From an uncultured Chitinophagaceae bacterium (GTDB lineage: Bacteria > Bacteroidota > Bacteroidia > Chitinophagales > Chitinophagaceae), in NCBI GenBank assembly GCA_936908745.1, contig CAKZFX010000006.1, positions 39,911-103,910 of the forward strand: DNA of 64,000 bases, in the 5' to 3' direction. A program made the translations under genes and the position numbers. The notes under the pieces are model-generated. The model saw nothing but the letters and a program-made list of their open reading frames with translations. It was not told where the DNA came from and ran no database searches. Positions 42,422 to 50,486 of this stretch are shown here, in pieces (within the stretch, counting starts at the first letter, position 1; each line of letters begins with the position of its first letter).

Positions 42422-42940
42422 ATGAACAAATACTTATGCTGCCTGCTTGGCCTCTTTGCGCTGGTCTCCTGCAAAGAAAAATCAAGCGGCTATTCAGATA
42501 TGGATGAGTTGTATAAACAAAGCATGGTGGCTTTGCAAACAAAGGATTTAGACAAAATAAAGGAATACGTAAACAAAGTATTGCCCGACGATGGAACGAT
42601 CGCTGCCATGAAAAAAATGGACTTTCATTACCGGGGTTTGCCCGAAGAACTGAAAGAGCAGCCTGACGGGTTGAAGCTCTGGAGAGAAAGTTTTGCCAGC
42701 CGTTTGTATAAACTTTCAGCCGAACTGGAAATGCGAGGCATACTGAAAGATCTTCAATTTATCGGCTACGATGAAGATCCAAAGCCTGAAGACATCGGGC
42801 AGGGGATGGAAAAGACGGGTGTGCTCTTTGCTGAGCCTTTTGGACAGTTTGGTTGCCCGCAAGACACGATTGAGTACAAGATCGGCGAACTCTTGAAGAT
42901 AAATGGCGTTTGGAAATCCTTTACCGAAGCCAAACTTTAG
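42422..42940 (+). CDS. small lipoprotein of unknown function
   Basis: 172 residues from the ATG at 42422 with lipobox (GLFALVSCKEK). The frame extends 29 codons into the YfiT gene but the lipobox favours this start. The mature part (DELYKQSMVALQTKDLDKIKEYVNKV, LKDLQFIGYDEDPKPED, KIGELLKINGVWKSFTEAKL) looks like a compact alpha/beta domain; no catalytic motif. It resembles other Bacteroidota lipoproteins of around 170 residues but I cannot name it. 22 bases after the YfiT gene, probably co-transcribed. Confidence 0.75.
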   Translation: MNKYLCCLLGLFALVSCKEKSSGYSDMDELYKQSMVALQTKDLDKIKEYVNKVLPDDGTIAAMKKMDFHYRGLPEELKEQPDGLKLWRESFASRLYKLSAELEMRGILKDLQFIGYDEDPKPEDIGQGMEKTGVLFAEPFGQFGCPQDTIEYKIGELLKINGVWKSFTEAKL

Positions 42941-42950
42941 AAACTTACAT

Positions 42951-43024
42951 TTTACCACATAAATATATAATACCTTCTAGACATGTAACTATATGTATCT
43001 ATGCTTCTATGTTCCTATGTGGTA
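42951..43024. repeat. perfect 10-bp inverted repeat TTACCACATA/TATGTGGTAA
   Basis: Arms at 42951-42960 and 43015-43024 are perfectly complementary around a 54-base loop that contains CATGTAACTATATGTATCTATG. The tail is a CCTATGTGG variant of the CTTTGTGG family. Confidence 0.75.
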
Positions 43025-43051
43025 AGAAATCAAAGATGATAAACGTTTACT

Positions 43052-43600
43052 ATGAAATGGAAAATCCTTTCTTCCGAATACCTGTTTAAAGACCTATGGT
43101 TTAAAGTGCGTCGCGACCGTTGCGAATCGCCTTCGGGAAAGATAATTGATCCCTACTATGTTTATGAATTTCCAACATGGGTGGCGGCCGTGCCGATTAC
43201 CGAAGATGGCAAAGTGATCATGGTAAAACAATACCGTCATGCGCTGGGCGAAGTGGGTATTGAACTCCCCGGCGGCTGCGTCGATGATACCGATAAAAAT
43301 TTTGAGGACGCTATCGCAAGAGAATTGCTGGAAGAAACAGGCTATACATTTTCTTCTTATGAATACCTCGGTAAAATATCGGCCAATCCTTCCACCAATA
43401 CCAACCTGCTCCACATGTTCCTCGCCAAAGGCGGCATAAAAACAGCCGATCAACAACTGGATGCCAACGAAGAAATAGAAGTCGTTTTTTTAACCATTGA
43501 TGAATTAAAACAACTGGTGCGGGAAAACAAGATCGTTCAATCTATGCACGTCAGTTGTATCTTATATGCGCTTGAAAGGCTTAATGAATTGAAATATTAA
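43052..43600 (+). CDS. NUDIX hydrolase (ADP-sugar pyrophosphatase type)
   Basis: 182 residues. The Nudix box is recognisable as REL..EETG (AIARELLEETGYTF), preceded by GGCVDDTDKNFED rather than the usual GGxxE, with one residue more than the canonical spacing. VITEDGKVIMVKQYRHALGE and NLLHMFLAKGG fit the ADP-ribose pyrophosphatase group. The substrate is unknown. The 3' end overlaps by 20 bases that of the convergent folC. Confidence 0.88.
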   Translation: MKWKILSSEYLFKDLWFKVRRDRCESPSGKIIDPYYVYEFPTWVAAVPITEDGKVIMVKQYRHALGEVGIELPGGCVDDTDKNFEDAIARELLEETGYTFSSYEYLGKISANPSTNTNLLHMFLAKGGIKTADQQLDANEEIEVVFLTIDELKQLVRENKIVQSMHVSCILYALERLNELKY

Positions 43601-44879
43601 GTTCGCCGACAAGAAACACACTCCCGCAAACAATAATAAGGTCATCTTTATGTGCGCCGGCGATGGCTGCTTTCAACGCCGCATTTACTTCCGGCCATTC
43701 CGTTCCTTTTAAATCAAAGGAATGAGCTTTTGTTGCCAACTGTGCTTCGGGCATCGCTCTTGGAATCTGCGCTTTGGTAAAATAATAATGCGCATTGGTT
43801 GGCAACAAGCCCAGCACTTTGTCCACGTCTTTATCGTTGACCATACCAAGGATGATATGCAGGTTATGATACGTGGTGATTTCAATTTGCCGGATCAATT
43901 GCCGTATGCCATCTTCATTGTGTGCCACGTCCATGACTACGGCAGGGGATTGGTGGATCAGTTCCCAACGCCCATGCAGGCCATTGATCTTCTTCACTTT
44001 TTTCAATGCCGTATGAATATGCTCATTGCTGATTTGCCAACCTTTGTTTTGCAATTGAAAACAGGCTTCCAAAACGGTCAGCAGGTTTTTGGCCTGGTAA
44101 ATACCGGGCAGGTCCAGTTGAAACACTTTATGGTCTGTCTTGTGTTCTTCGGCCACCTGCACTTCCAGCAAATGATCTTTCCAGCTCCAGTCCGTTACGC
44201 TTCTTTTTTGCGAAGCAATGATCAGTGCACTGTTTTTTTTGTTCGCCATTTCTTCAAAAACAGGTGTTGTTTCCGGCAATACTTCGCCGACAACAACAGG
44301 GATATTGTTTTTAATGATCCCGGCTTTTTCACCCGCAATCTTTTCAAGGGTATCGCCAAGCAGGTTCATATGGTCCCAGCCGATATTGGTGATCACTGAT
44401 AGCTCCGGCAGGATCACATTGGTGCTGTCCAGCCGCCCGCCAAGACCTGTTTCGATAACAGCGATGTCCACTTTTTCATTAACGAAATAGTCAAAAGCCA
44501 TCGCCACGGTGATCTCGAAGAAACTGGGTTCCAGTTCTTCCGCCAGCGGTTTTATTTTTTGGGTAAAAGCAATCACGGCTTCTTCGCTGATCATTTCGCC
44601 GTTGATCTTGATACGCTCCCTGAAATCTTTCAGGTGGGGCGAAGTATATAACCCGGTTTTATAACCTGCTGTTTGTAAAATAGCCGCCAGCATATGGCTC
44701 ACAGAGCCTTTGCCATTTGTGCCGGCGATATGAATGCTTTTAAACTTTGTTTCAGGATTGCCCAATGCATTACACAGGGCGATCGTGTTATCAAGATCAG
44801 GTTTATAAGCCGCCGCACCGATACGACTGAACATCGGCAGGCGGGAAAAAAGATAGTCAATGGTTTGCTGGTAGGTCAT
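43581..44879 (-). CDS. folC: bifunctional folylpolyglutamate/dihydrofolate synthase
   Basis: 432 residues. P-loop GTNGKGSVSHML at about 53-64, then GLYTSPHLKDFRERIKING, family motif TGLGGRLDSTNV, and the C-terminal glutamate ligase domain with VMDVAHNEDGIRQL and LGMVNDKDVDK. It adds glutamate residues to folates. The inverted -7 element TATTTTTG lies 6 bases before the ATG. The 3' end overlaps that of the convergent NUDIX gene by 20 bases. An upstream TonB-like gene ends at 45146 on the same strand, but a terminator lies between. Confidence 0.94.
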   Translation of the reverse strand: MTYQQTIDYLFSRLPMFSRIGAAAYKPDLDNTIALCNALGNPETKFKSIHIAGTNGKGSVSHMLAAILQTAGYKTGLYTSPHLKDFRERIKINGEMISEEAVIAFTQKIKPLAEELEPSFFEITVAMAFDYFVNEKVDIAVIETGLGGRLDSTNVILPELSVITNIGWDHMNLLGDTLEKIAGEKAGIIKNNIPVVVGEVLPETTPVFEEMANKKNSALIIASQKRSVTDWSWKDHLLEVQVAEEHKTDHKVFQLDLPGIYQAKNLLTVLEACFQLQNKGWQISNEHIHTALKKVKKINGLHGRWELIHQSPAVVMDVAHNEDGIRQLIRQIEITTYHNLHIILGMVNDKDVDKVLGLLPTNAHYYFTKAQIPRAMPEAQLATKAHSFDLKGTEWPEVNAALKAAIAGAHKDDLIIVCGSVFLVGELNISIH

Positions 44880-44885
44880 CGGTTA

Positions 44886-44893
44886 CAAAAATA
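44886..44893 (-). promoter_or_regulatory. -7 promoter element of folC
   Basis: TATTTTTG on the minus strand, matching TAnnTTTG, 6 bases before the folC ATG at 44879. Confidence 0.55.
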
Positions 44894-44899
44894 AGAAAG

Positions 44900-45092
44900 A
44901 GAAGTTCCCGCAGATTACGCAGATAAACGCAGAAAAACTATTTCACGCAAAGTCGCAAAGATTGCGCAAAGGAAAACATAAGACCTTGCGCCTTGTGAAT
45001 TAAAACTTAGCAGCCCTGCCTGCTGCAAGCAGGTTTGCGTGAAACTATTAATACAGAAAAAATCAGCGAAAATCTGCGAGATCGGCGGTAGA
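44900..45092. repeat. dispersed intergenic repeat (GCAGATTACGCAGATAAACGC type)
   Basis: Contains CCCGCAGATTACGCAGAT, CACGCAAAGTCGCAAAGATT, CCCTGCCTGCTGCAAGCAGG and, inverted, ATCAGCGAAAATCTGCGAG. A diverged member of the same mosaic family as the other gaps. Confidence 0.7.
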
Positions 45093-45125
45093 AAAATAAA
45101 AAACCACGACATGCTGCCGTGGTTT
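45093..45125 (-). terminator. rho-independent terminator after the TonB-like gene
   Basis: On the minus strand AAACCACG (45125-45118) pairs with CGTGGTTT (45108-45101) over a 9-base loop, followed by TTTTTATTTTT. It lies 21 bases after the gene stop. Confidence 0.8.
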
Positions 45126-45145
45126 AAATATGATTAGTGGATCAT

Positions 45146-46015
45146 TTATCCTGTTACGATAAAGTTGAACTGAACCGTTACCACTGATTCATGATCTGAT
45201 TTATCAAACTTAATGTTGCGCAGGTACTGCACAATTGCTGAACGATAAGCTGCACTTGTAGCTGTGGAGCCTCTTGCAAAAGACTGAAAGGTACCGATAC
45301 CATCTGCCGAAACTTTAATTTCAGCATAAACAGTCGCTTTTTCAAGGTCGCCCTGGAAAGCATAGGAGCTTACGATCCTTCTGTCGCCACGGGTCACCCG
45401 TGGGCCTGTTCCTGTGCCCCTGCCTGAGCCATTTCCACCACCGGAGCCTGTTCCGCTGCCGCCACCTGTACCGCTGCCATTGCCCACGCCGTTGCCTGTA
45501 CCAGTACCTCCGCTTCTTTCATAATCGTTGGCTGCGCCACCGCCTGTGTTGTTGCCGCCAATCGTTTTACCGATCACCGCCTTTGGTTTAGGAGGCGCCG
45601 GGGGCGTTTCAACAGGTTTGGTCGGTGTGTTCACCTTTGTATTGTTGCTGTTTACTTTTGTTGCCGTAGGTTTAGGAACATCCGGTTTGATGATCGCCGG
45701 GGCTGATTTATCAGGATTATCGTCTACGTCCTGTGCGTCGTCATCATCCGTTCCGGGTGCCGGAGGCGAATAAGGAGCCGCTCCCGCAGGGCCGGATGCT
45801 TCCACGGGGTTGCCACCGCCGCCACCACCACTGATCGCAGTCGGAGGTTCGTCGGGCAATGTAATTTCTACATCAATACCTGTATCCGCGATTGTTTTTT
45901 CAAAAACGGGCAATTGCCATTTCCAGAAAAACATAAGCAGGATGATGAATAGCGCAACACCTGCGGTAATCATCGTTGCCTCGGTATTATGTTTTCGTTC
46001 AAGGGATGCAGACAT
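45146..46015 (-). CDS. TonB-like energy transducer with glycine-rich linker
   Basis: 289 residues from the ATG at 46015, or 295 from 46033; the -7 element ends one base before 46033, so the internal ATG is more likely. One membrane helix (MITAGVALFIILLMFFW) is near the N-terminus. A Pro- and Lys-rich stretch (PKPTATKVN, KPVETPPAPPKPK) is followed by a long Gly/Ser/Thr linker. The C-terminal 90 residues form the TonB/TolA-like domain (VYAEIKVSADGIGTFQSF, FNFIVTG). It may energise outer membrane uptake with ExbB/ExbD, which are not adjacent here. Followed by a terminator. Confidence 0.83.
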   Translation of the reverse strand: MSASLERKHNTEATMITAGVALFIILLMFFWKWQLPVFEKTIADTGIDVEITLPDEPPTAISGGGGGGNPVEASGPAGAAPYSPPAPGTDDDDAQDVDDNPDKSAPAIIKPDVPKPTATKVNSNNTKVNTPTKPVETPPAPPKPKAVIGKTIGGNNTGGGAANDYERSGGTGTGNGVGNGSGTGGGSGTGSGGGNGSGRGTGTGPRVTRGDRRIVSSYAFQGDLEKATVYAEIKVSADGIGTFQSFARGSTATSAAYRSAIVQYLRNIKFDKSDHESVVTVQFNFIVTG

Positions 46016-46034
46016 AGCGTAAGCGTTATTCATA

Positions 46035-46042
46035 CAAATTTA
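46035..46042 (-). promoter_or_regulatory. -7 promoter element of the TonB-like gene
   Basis: TAAATTTG on the minus strand, matching TAnnTTTG exactly. It is one base from the ATG at 46033, which argues for the start at 46015. Confidence 0.5.
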
Positions 46043-46097
46043 TGCTTTGATTATCAATGGAAGCTGTTGTTGTTCTTCACACCTGTTATTAACGATG

Positions 46098-46129
46098 CAA
46101 AGGCTGTGCAACTTGCATAGAAGCCTTTG
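46098..46129. repeat. inverted repeat CAAAGGCT/AGCCTTTG
   Basis: Perfect 8-bp arms at 46098-46105 and 46122-46129, with a TGCAACTTGCA palindrome between. It lies after the stop of the EamA gene (46151) on the minus strand but lacks a T-run, so it is only a weak terminator candidate. Confidence 0.4.
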
Positions 46130-46150
46130 TATGAACTGTTAAGATTTTAG

Positions 46151-47053
46151 TTAATTAGGCTTTTTGCGGTAGTTAGACAGCGCCAAACCGAGGATCACCA
46201 GCGCAAAACCGGCAATATGGAACCAGCGGATCTTTTCGCCCAAAATCCAGACTGCCTCCAGCGTACTGAAAACAGGGATCAGGTTGCCAAATAAGGCCGT
46301 GGTGGCAGCGCCAAGGTACTGGATGGCCCGGTTCCAGAGCAGGTAACTGATAACGCAGGCTCCCAAACCGAGGTAAAGGATAACGCCGGCATTGTTCCAG
46401 GTGAGTTCAAAACCGCCTTGCTGGTTAAACTCATAAAGGTAAAAGGGCAGGAGGAGCAGCGTTCCCAGCGTGAACACAATAAACAGGAAACTGGTAGGCC
46501 TGATGTCCACTTTGGTACGTCGCACCATGATATTATACACCGCAAAACAAAAGGCCGAAGCCAGTGCCCACCAGTCGCCTTTGCTGAAAGTAAAGTGGTA
46601 GAGGGTGGCCGGATTGCCTTTGCTAAGCAGCAGCAATATGCCGATGACGCAGATAGACATACCGATGATGCGTTGGGGCGGGATCCGCTCTTTTAAGAAG
46701 ATCCGTGCCAGTATGACAGTCATAATTGGCGACGAAGTAGTAGCCAGTAAGGCGAGGTTGATGGCCTCCGAATAATGCCCGCTGATGTAGATAAAAGTGT
46801 TGTAAAGGCTGACACCCATAAGGGCGGTAAACAGCAGGGGCACCCAGTGGGTCTTGAGCACCCGCAGGTCTTTGCCAAGGTGCGTCCAGGCGATCGGCAG
46901 GAGCAGAACGACGGCTGTTGACCAGCGGAAAAAGGCCAATGAAACGGGCGGAATGGTCTTAATAACACCTCGGGCAATGATAAAATTGCCCGACCATATC
47001 AAAGTGGCTAAAATAGCCAGTATAATTCCAGTAGAAGTTTTGGTATTGTTCAA
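46151..47053 (-). CDS. EamA-family (DMT superfamily) transporter
   Basis: 300 residues with about ten membrane helices in two EamA repeats (ILATLIWSGNFIIARGVIKT and FAVYNIMVRRTKVDIRP in each half). RWSTAVVLLLPIAW, ALLATTSSPIMTVILARIFLKERIP and ALFGNLIPVFSTLEAVWILGEKI are typical of this family of metabolite exporters (RhaT/YdcZ-like). The substrate is unknown. It lies 13 bases downstream of the radical SAM gene on the same strand and is probably in the same operon. Confidence 0.9.
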   Translation of the reverse strand: MNNTKTSTGIILAILATLIWSGNFIIARGVIKTIPPVSLAFFRWSTAVVLLLPIAWTHLGKDLRVLKTHWVPLLFTALMGVSLYNTFIYISGHYSEAINLALLATTSSPIMTVILARIFLKERIPPQRIIGMSICVIGILLLLSKGNPATLYHFTFSKGDWWALASAFCFAVYNIMVRRTKVDIRPTSFLFIVFTLGTLLLLPFYLYEFNQQGGFELTWNNAGVILYLGLGACVISYLLWNRAIQYLGAATTALFGNLIPVFSTLEAVWILGEKIRWFHIAGFALVILGLALSNYRKKPN

Positions 47054-47066
47054 AATCGTCTATAAA

Positions 47067-48368
47067 TCAGTGATGTGCGAAATCGGATTCAAACTTACCC
47101 TTGATGCGTTCAATGGGCGGGTTGAAGTATCCATACTGCAAATCGGGGAACTCTGCTTTCAATAACTCTTGTAACTGATTGACACCCATGCATTCACCTG
47201 TTTCTGTAACACCTATTTTGCCCAAATACCAGTCGGGGTCGATATTGAAGTTTCTCCACTGGATCATTTTTAAACCAGTAGTTTTGATAAACTTTCTAAG
47301 TGCTTCATATTCAGCAATACTGTCTGTCATTCCGGGAAACACAAAATAGTTGATGGAAGTCCAGCCGCCAAACGAGTTTACGATCTTCAAACTTTCGATG
47401 ATATCGTCGAAATCATAGTTGTTTGGACGGTAATAAGGCATGTAAATTTCACGTCTTGCCGAGTTGGTGCTGACCCGGATCGAATCCAGCCCGGCCTCAC
47501 AAAGTGCCTTCACGGCGTCGGGTTTGGAACCGTTGGTGTTGATGTTGATACTGCCTTTGGAAGTGTGTTTTCGGATCTCAATAATGGCCTTGCGGATCGT
47601 TTCCCACATCAGGAGTGGTTCGCCCTCACAACCCTGCCCGAAGCTGATAATAGGGTAAGGAGCGGCCTCTAAATGCGGTACGGTGAATTCCACGATCTCT
47701 TCCGGTGTGGGTTTAAATGTCAATCTGTCTTGTGTGGAAACGATGGGTTCTTCATCGGGTTGCAACGAAATACAGCCCACACAGTTGGCATTACAGGCCG
47801 GCGAAGCAGGCACCGGGCATTCCCAGCGGCCAAGCGAAAAGTTGCGGGCGGCGGGGCATTGATAGGTCAGCGCACAGTTGTTCATCAGGTGCGAAACCAG
47901 CCGGTTGTGTGGGTAATGTTTAAGCAATTCCCGGGCGCCTTCGTTTACTTTATCTTGATCATACCCGGCGCAATCCTGCCGGATATCCGGCTCAATACGG
48001 GTAGCGGGCACGAAGAATTTTTCGCCCAGCCAGCCAACGGCAGTATAGCAAAACAGGGGTAAAGTGGGTGCGTCGGCGGCGGTTTCGTAGGCGGCAAGGT
48101 AAAAACCAGTATGCGCAGGCGGTATAAAGGCGGCTACGGCCCAGCCTTTTTCGCAAAGGCGCATTTCGCCTGTTTCCACGTCGATGCCGATGCCACGGCG
48201 ACCCGGCAATTCGTAGAGGGAACCGCCATCGGGTAACTCAATCCATTCATTTTCAGGGATTGGCAGCGCATCCCAGCCGCTGCGGCCGGTTACGTATAAA
48301 GAAGTGTCTTCAAAAATATTTCCTTTTCCGTCAGAATAAAGGATATAGGGAGATTGTGTTAAACTCAT
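47067..48368 (-). CDS. radical SAM protein with Cys-rich N-terminal segment
   Basis: 433 residues from the ATG at 48368. The 4Fe-4S triad is C192-C196-C199 (ACNANCVGCISLQ). Before it lie further cysteines, C165, C171 and C184, within CALTYQCPAARNFSLGRWEC, and C133, which may hold an auxiliary cluster. The SAM barrel follows (SFGQGCEGEPLLMWETI, INTNGSKPDAVKALCEAGLDSIRVS). The first 130 residues are a beta-rich domain. The family is conserved in Bacteroidota but has no name known to me. The ATG overlaps the TGA of the upstream membrane protein gene (ATGA), and the EamA transporter follows 13 bases later. Confidence 0.88.
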   Translation of the reverse strand: MSLTQSPYILYSDGKGNIFEDTSLYVTGRSGWDALPIPENEWIELPDGGSLYELPGRRGIGIDVETGEMRLCEKGWAVAAFIPPAHTGFYLAAYETAADAPTLPLFCYTAVGWLGEKFFVPATRIEPDIRQDCAGYDQDKVNEGARELLKHYPHNRLVSHLMNNCALTYQCPAARNFSLGRWECPVPASPACNANCVGCISLQPDEEPIVSTQDRLTFKPTPEEIVEFTVPHLEAAPYPIISFGQGCEGEPLLMWETIRKAIIEIRKHTSKGSININTNGSKPDAVKALCEAGLDSIRVSTNSARREIYMPYYRPNNYDFDDIIESLKIVNSFGGWTSINYFVFPGMTDSIAEYEALRKFIKTTGLKMIQWRNFNIDPDWYLGKIGVTETGECMGVNQLQELLKAEFPDLQYGYFNPPIERIKGKFESDFAHH

Positions 48369-48910
48369 TGCTTCAATTGTGCCCTGCAAAAGTCGTTAAA
48401 TTCCTGCTCATTCACGGAAGTTTTGGCGGGGTCAATTAATTGCTGGATGATTTTGTTGTTTGAAAAGTCAATCGTCAGCAAACCGTCTTTGAGAATGACG
48501 TTGGAAAGCTGGTCCCAGCCGATGTTTTTAACAGGGAAAGAAGGGTAAGTGATCTGTTCGGCGGAAACGAGGACGATAAACGGTTTTTGGGTAACTGCTT
48601 CCAGCAGCATAAAGAGAAATACTAACGCTACGATCCAGTAGTTGCCCTGGTGAATCCATTCAAACAGGATTAAAAGAAACAGCGGGAATAAGCCGATAGC
48701 GCCTTTTAGTTTGTTACGTAAATAGTAGCCGATACCGATGGCTGCAGTTAGTACAACCAGTGAGGCGATGGCAGAAATCCTATGCTCCCGGTCGGCCAGC
48801 GCAAAACTGAAGTAAGCAAAGATCAGCATGTTGGCGATGATGATCAGCCAGCTGATTTGCCGGTATATTTTTCGTTTGTCGTTTTTGAGTGTGAGGTGGA
48901 ATTGTTGCAT
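48365..48910 (-). CDS. small membrane protein of unknown function with C-terminal PH-like domain
   Basis: 181 residues from the ATG at 48910. Three to four hydrophobic segments (about 18-36, 45-65, 70-90, 93-108) precede a C-terminal beta-rich part (VSAEQITYPSFPVKNIGWDQLSNVILKDGLLTIDF in pieces) that resembles bacterial PH-like domains. The frame extends 34 codons upstream into repeats; the -7 element TACCTTTG 5 bases before 48910 rules that out. It is coupled to the radical SAM gene by a 4-base overlap (ATGA), suggesting linked function. Confidence 0.8.
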   Translation of the reverse strand: MQQFHLTLKNDKRKIYRQISWLIIIANMLIFAYFSFALADREHRISAIASLVVLTAAIGIGYYLRNKLKGAIGLFPLFLLILFEWIHQGNYWIVALVFLFMLLEAVTQKPFIVLVSAEQITYPSFPVKNIGWDQLSNVILKDGLLTIDFSNNKIIQQLIDPAKTSVNEQEFNDFCRAQLKQ

Positions 48911-48915
48911 TGGGG

Positions 48916-48923
48916 CAAAGGTA
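48916..48923 (-). promoter_or_regulatory. -7 promoter element of the membrane protein/radical SAM/EamA operon
   Basis: TACCTTTG on the minus strand, matching TAnnTTTG, 5 bases before the ATG at 48910. Confidence 0.6.
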
Positions 48924-48934
48924 TCTATTTTACA

Positions 48935-49080
48935 GGCCACGGAGAGCCGCAGAGGAACAGAGGTGCACAGAGTTCTGTGTGATACTTTGTGCCTTCGTGG
49001 GAAATTTTTCACCGCAGAGCAACAAGAGAAGCCGAGATTACGCAGAAGCTTTAACCGCTAAGGCTTTAGAGTGGGAAATA
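48935..49080. repeat. dispersed CACAGAG/CTTTGTG-type intergenic repeat
   Basis: Contains GCCACGGAGAGCCGCAGAGG, ACTTTGTGCCTTCGTGGGAAA, CACCGCAGAGCAACAAGAGA and GATTACGCAGAAGC. The 409-base gap between 48910 and 49320 holds only this repeat and the hairpins next to it; no gene is seen. A copy of CCCTGTCTGCCGACAGGCAG also lies at about 49282-49301. Confidence 0.75.
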
Positions 49081-49109
49081 TATAAGATTTTGCAATTATA
49101 GGAATGCCT

Positions 49110-49264
49110 TGTCCCGTAGGGACATTTCTTGTTTAACGAATGTCTGAATGAACGGGGTTATGTTCCATAGGAACATTTCGTATTATGATTTCACCAGACG
49201 TTCCTACGGAACGTAATACGCTTATGATTGGTGGTGCTACCATAAAGCCTTCCTATGGAAGGCT
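49110..49264. repeat. row of four compact hairpins with 3-base loops
   Basis: Four perfect inverted repeats occur at 49110-49124 (TGTCCC/GGGACA, loop GTA), 49160-49176 (ATGTTCC/GGAACAT, loop ATA), 49198-49214 (ACGTTCC/GGAACGT, loop TAC) and 49246-49264 (AGCCTTCC/GGAAGGCT, loop TAT). Start-to-start spacing is 50, 38 and 48 bases. They share the core TTCC-3N-GGAA, except the first, TCCC-GTA-GGGA. Confidence 0.85.
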
Positions 49265-49319
49265 GTAATATCTCTGCGGTCCCCTGTCTGCCGACAGGCA
49301 GGTCTGTGGGCAAAAAATC

Positions 49320-50366
49320 TTACTGGCTGTTACTCGCCACCAATAAATTACACAGCTTGAATAAAACCCGTGCGCCGACATTGGAGTTCCAGTCGCTGTC
49401 GCTGATGCCGACTTCGCTCAGGTCGAAGCCGATGATCTGGCGTCCGCTCTGGATGATCTTTTTGAAGATGTAAAACACTTCTTCGGTTTCAAAGCCACCG
49501 GGAACGGGTGTGCCGGTATGCGGGCAGAGTTTGCGGTCGAGACCATCAATATCAAAACTGATATATACTTTTTCCGGGAGTTTGCTTACGATCTCTTCGG
49601 CGATATTGCGCCAGGTGTCGCCTTCAAACTGGCGGTGTTTGATCTCTTTGTCAAAATAGGTGATGACACGATAGTTGCTGTTGCGGATATATTCCCATTC
49701 GCTTTGGCTGTAATCACGGACGCCTACCTGTACGAGTCGTTCCAGTTGTGGTATTTCGGCCAGTGCATTATACATAATGCTGGCGTGGGAATAATTGAAT
49801 CCTTCGTAGGCTTCCCGAAGGTCGCAGTGCGCATCTATTTGCAGGATACCAAAGTCGCCGTGTTTTTCGGCAATGGCTTTGAAATAGCCCAATGGTGTAC
49901 TATGGTCGCCGCCGAGGATGCCGACGAGTTTGTCTTTTTCCAGCAGCGCCTTTGTTTGTTCATATACCCAGTTGTTGAGAAAGATGGCACCTTCATTTAC
50001 GTCTTTCATGGTCTTGCACATGAATTGGTTGGCGGCCACTTCTTCGCCTTGTGAGATATAGTCAATGTAGAGTTCGGCTTCTTTGCGGAGATAGTCGCTT
50101 TTCATCAGGATCTTACGATCGGGATGGCGCATGTAGTAACCTTGTTTCCATCCTTCGGGCACTTCGGGATCAAACAGGTCCACCTGCATACTGGCTTTTA
50201 ACACCGCTTCAGGTGCACGGGCAGTGCCGGAACCATAGCTTACTGTTACTTCCCAGGGAATGGGCAGGATGACGAGTCTTGCGTTCTCTTCGGATGTAGG
50301 CAAACCAAATATGTTGTTATTCGGGTTGCTGACGTTATTGGGGTCGTAATTACTAAGATCAACCAT
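49320..50366 (-). CDS. agmatinase/arginase-family ureohydrolase
   Basis: 348 residues from the ATG at 50366. All six manganese ligands are visible: H155 (LGGDHST), D178, H180 and D182 (IDAHCDLR), D272 and D274 (SFDIDGLD). The family includes agmatinase, arginase, guanidinobutyrase and formimidoylglutamase. The N-terminal 30 residues and EVGISDSDWNSNVGAR at the end are compatible with agmatinase-like proteins of Bacteroidota. The exact substrate is not clear and no arginine decarboxylase is seen in this window. Confidence 0.9.
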   Translation of the reverse strand: MVDLSNYDPNNVSNPNNNIFGLPTSEENARLVILPIPWEVTVSYGSGTARAPEAVLKASMQVDLFDPEVPEGWKQGYYMRHPDRKILMKSDYLRKEAELYIDYISQGEEVAANQFMCKTMKDVNEGAIFLNNWVYEQTKALLEKDKLVGILGGDHSTPLGYFKAIAEKHGDFGILQIDAHCDLREAYEGFNYSHASIMYNALAEIPQLERLVQVGVRDYSQSEWEYIRNSNYRVITYFDKEIKHRQFEGDTWRNIAEEIVSKLPEKVYISFDIDGLDRKLCPHTGTPVPGGFETEEVFYIFKKIIQSGRQIIGFDLSEVGISDSDWNSNVGARVLFKLCNLLVASNSQ

Positions 50367-50455
50367 TGTGGTTATACATTGACGATGCAAGTTAGCAGGG
50401 TTGAACATTGCCACAAAATTCCTCTTTTCACAAGAACAGTTGTTCGCAGGAGGGT

Positions 50456-50463
50456 TAAATTTG
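50456..50463 (+). promoter_or_regulatory. -7 promoter element of the exonuclease/methyltransferase pair
   Basis: TAAATTTG, a perfect TAnnTTTG match, ending 23 bases before the ATG at 50487. A TTG at 50440-50442 is closer than usual (13 bases). Confidence 0.5.
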
Positions 50464-50486
50464 GGAATAATAAACAATGATAGTTT

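Noticed and set aside
49110..49264. Possible CRISPR array (four palindromes at 38-50 base spacing)
   Set aside because: Repeats are only 15-19 bases, not identical, and intervals are unequal; no cas genes nearby.
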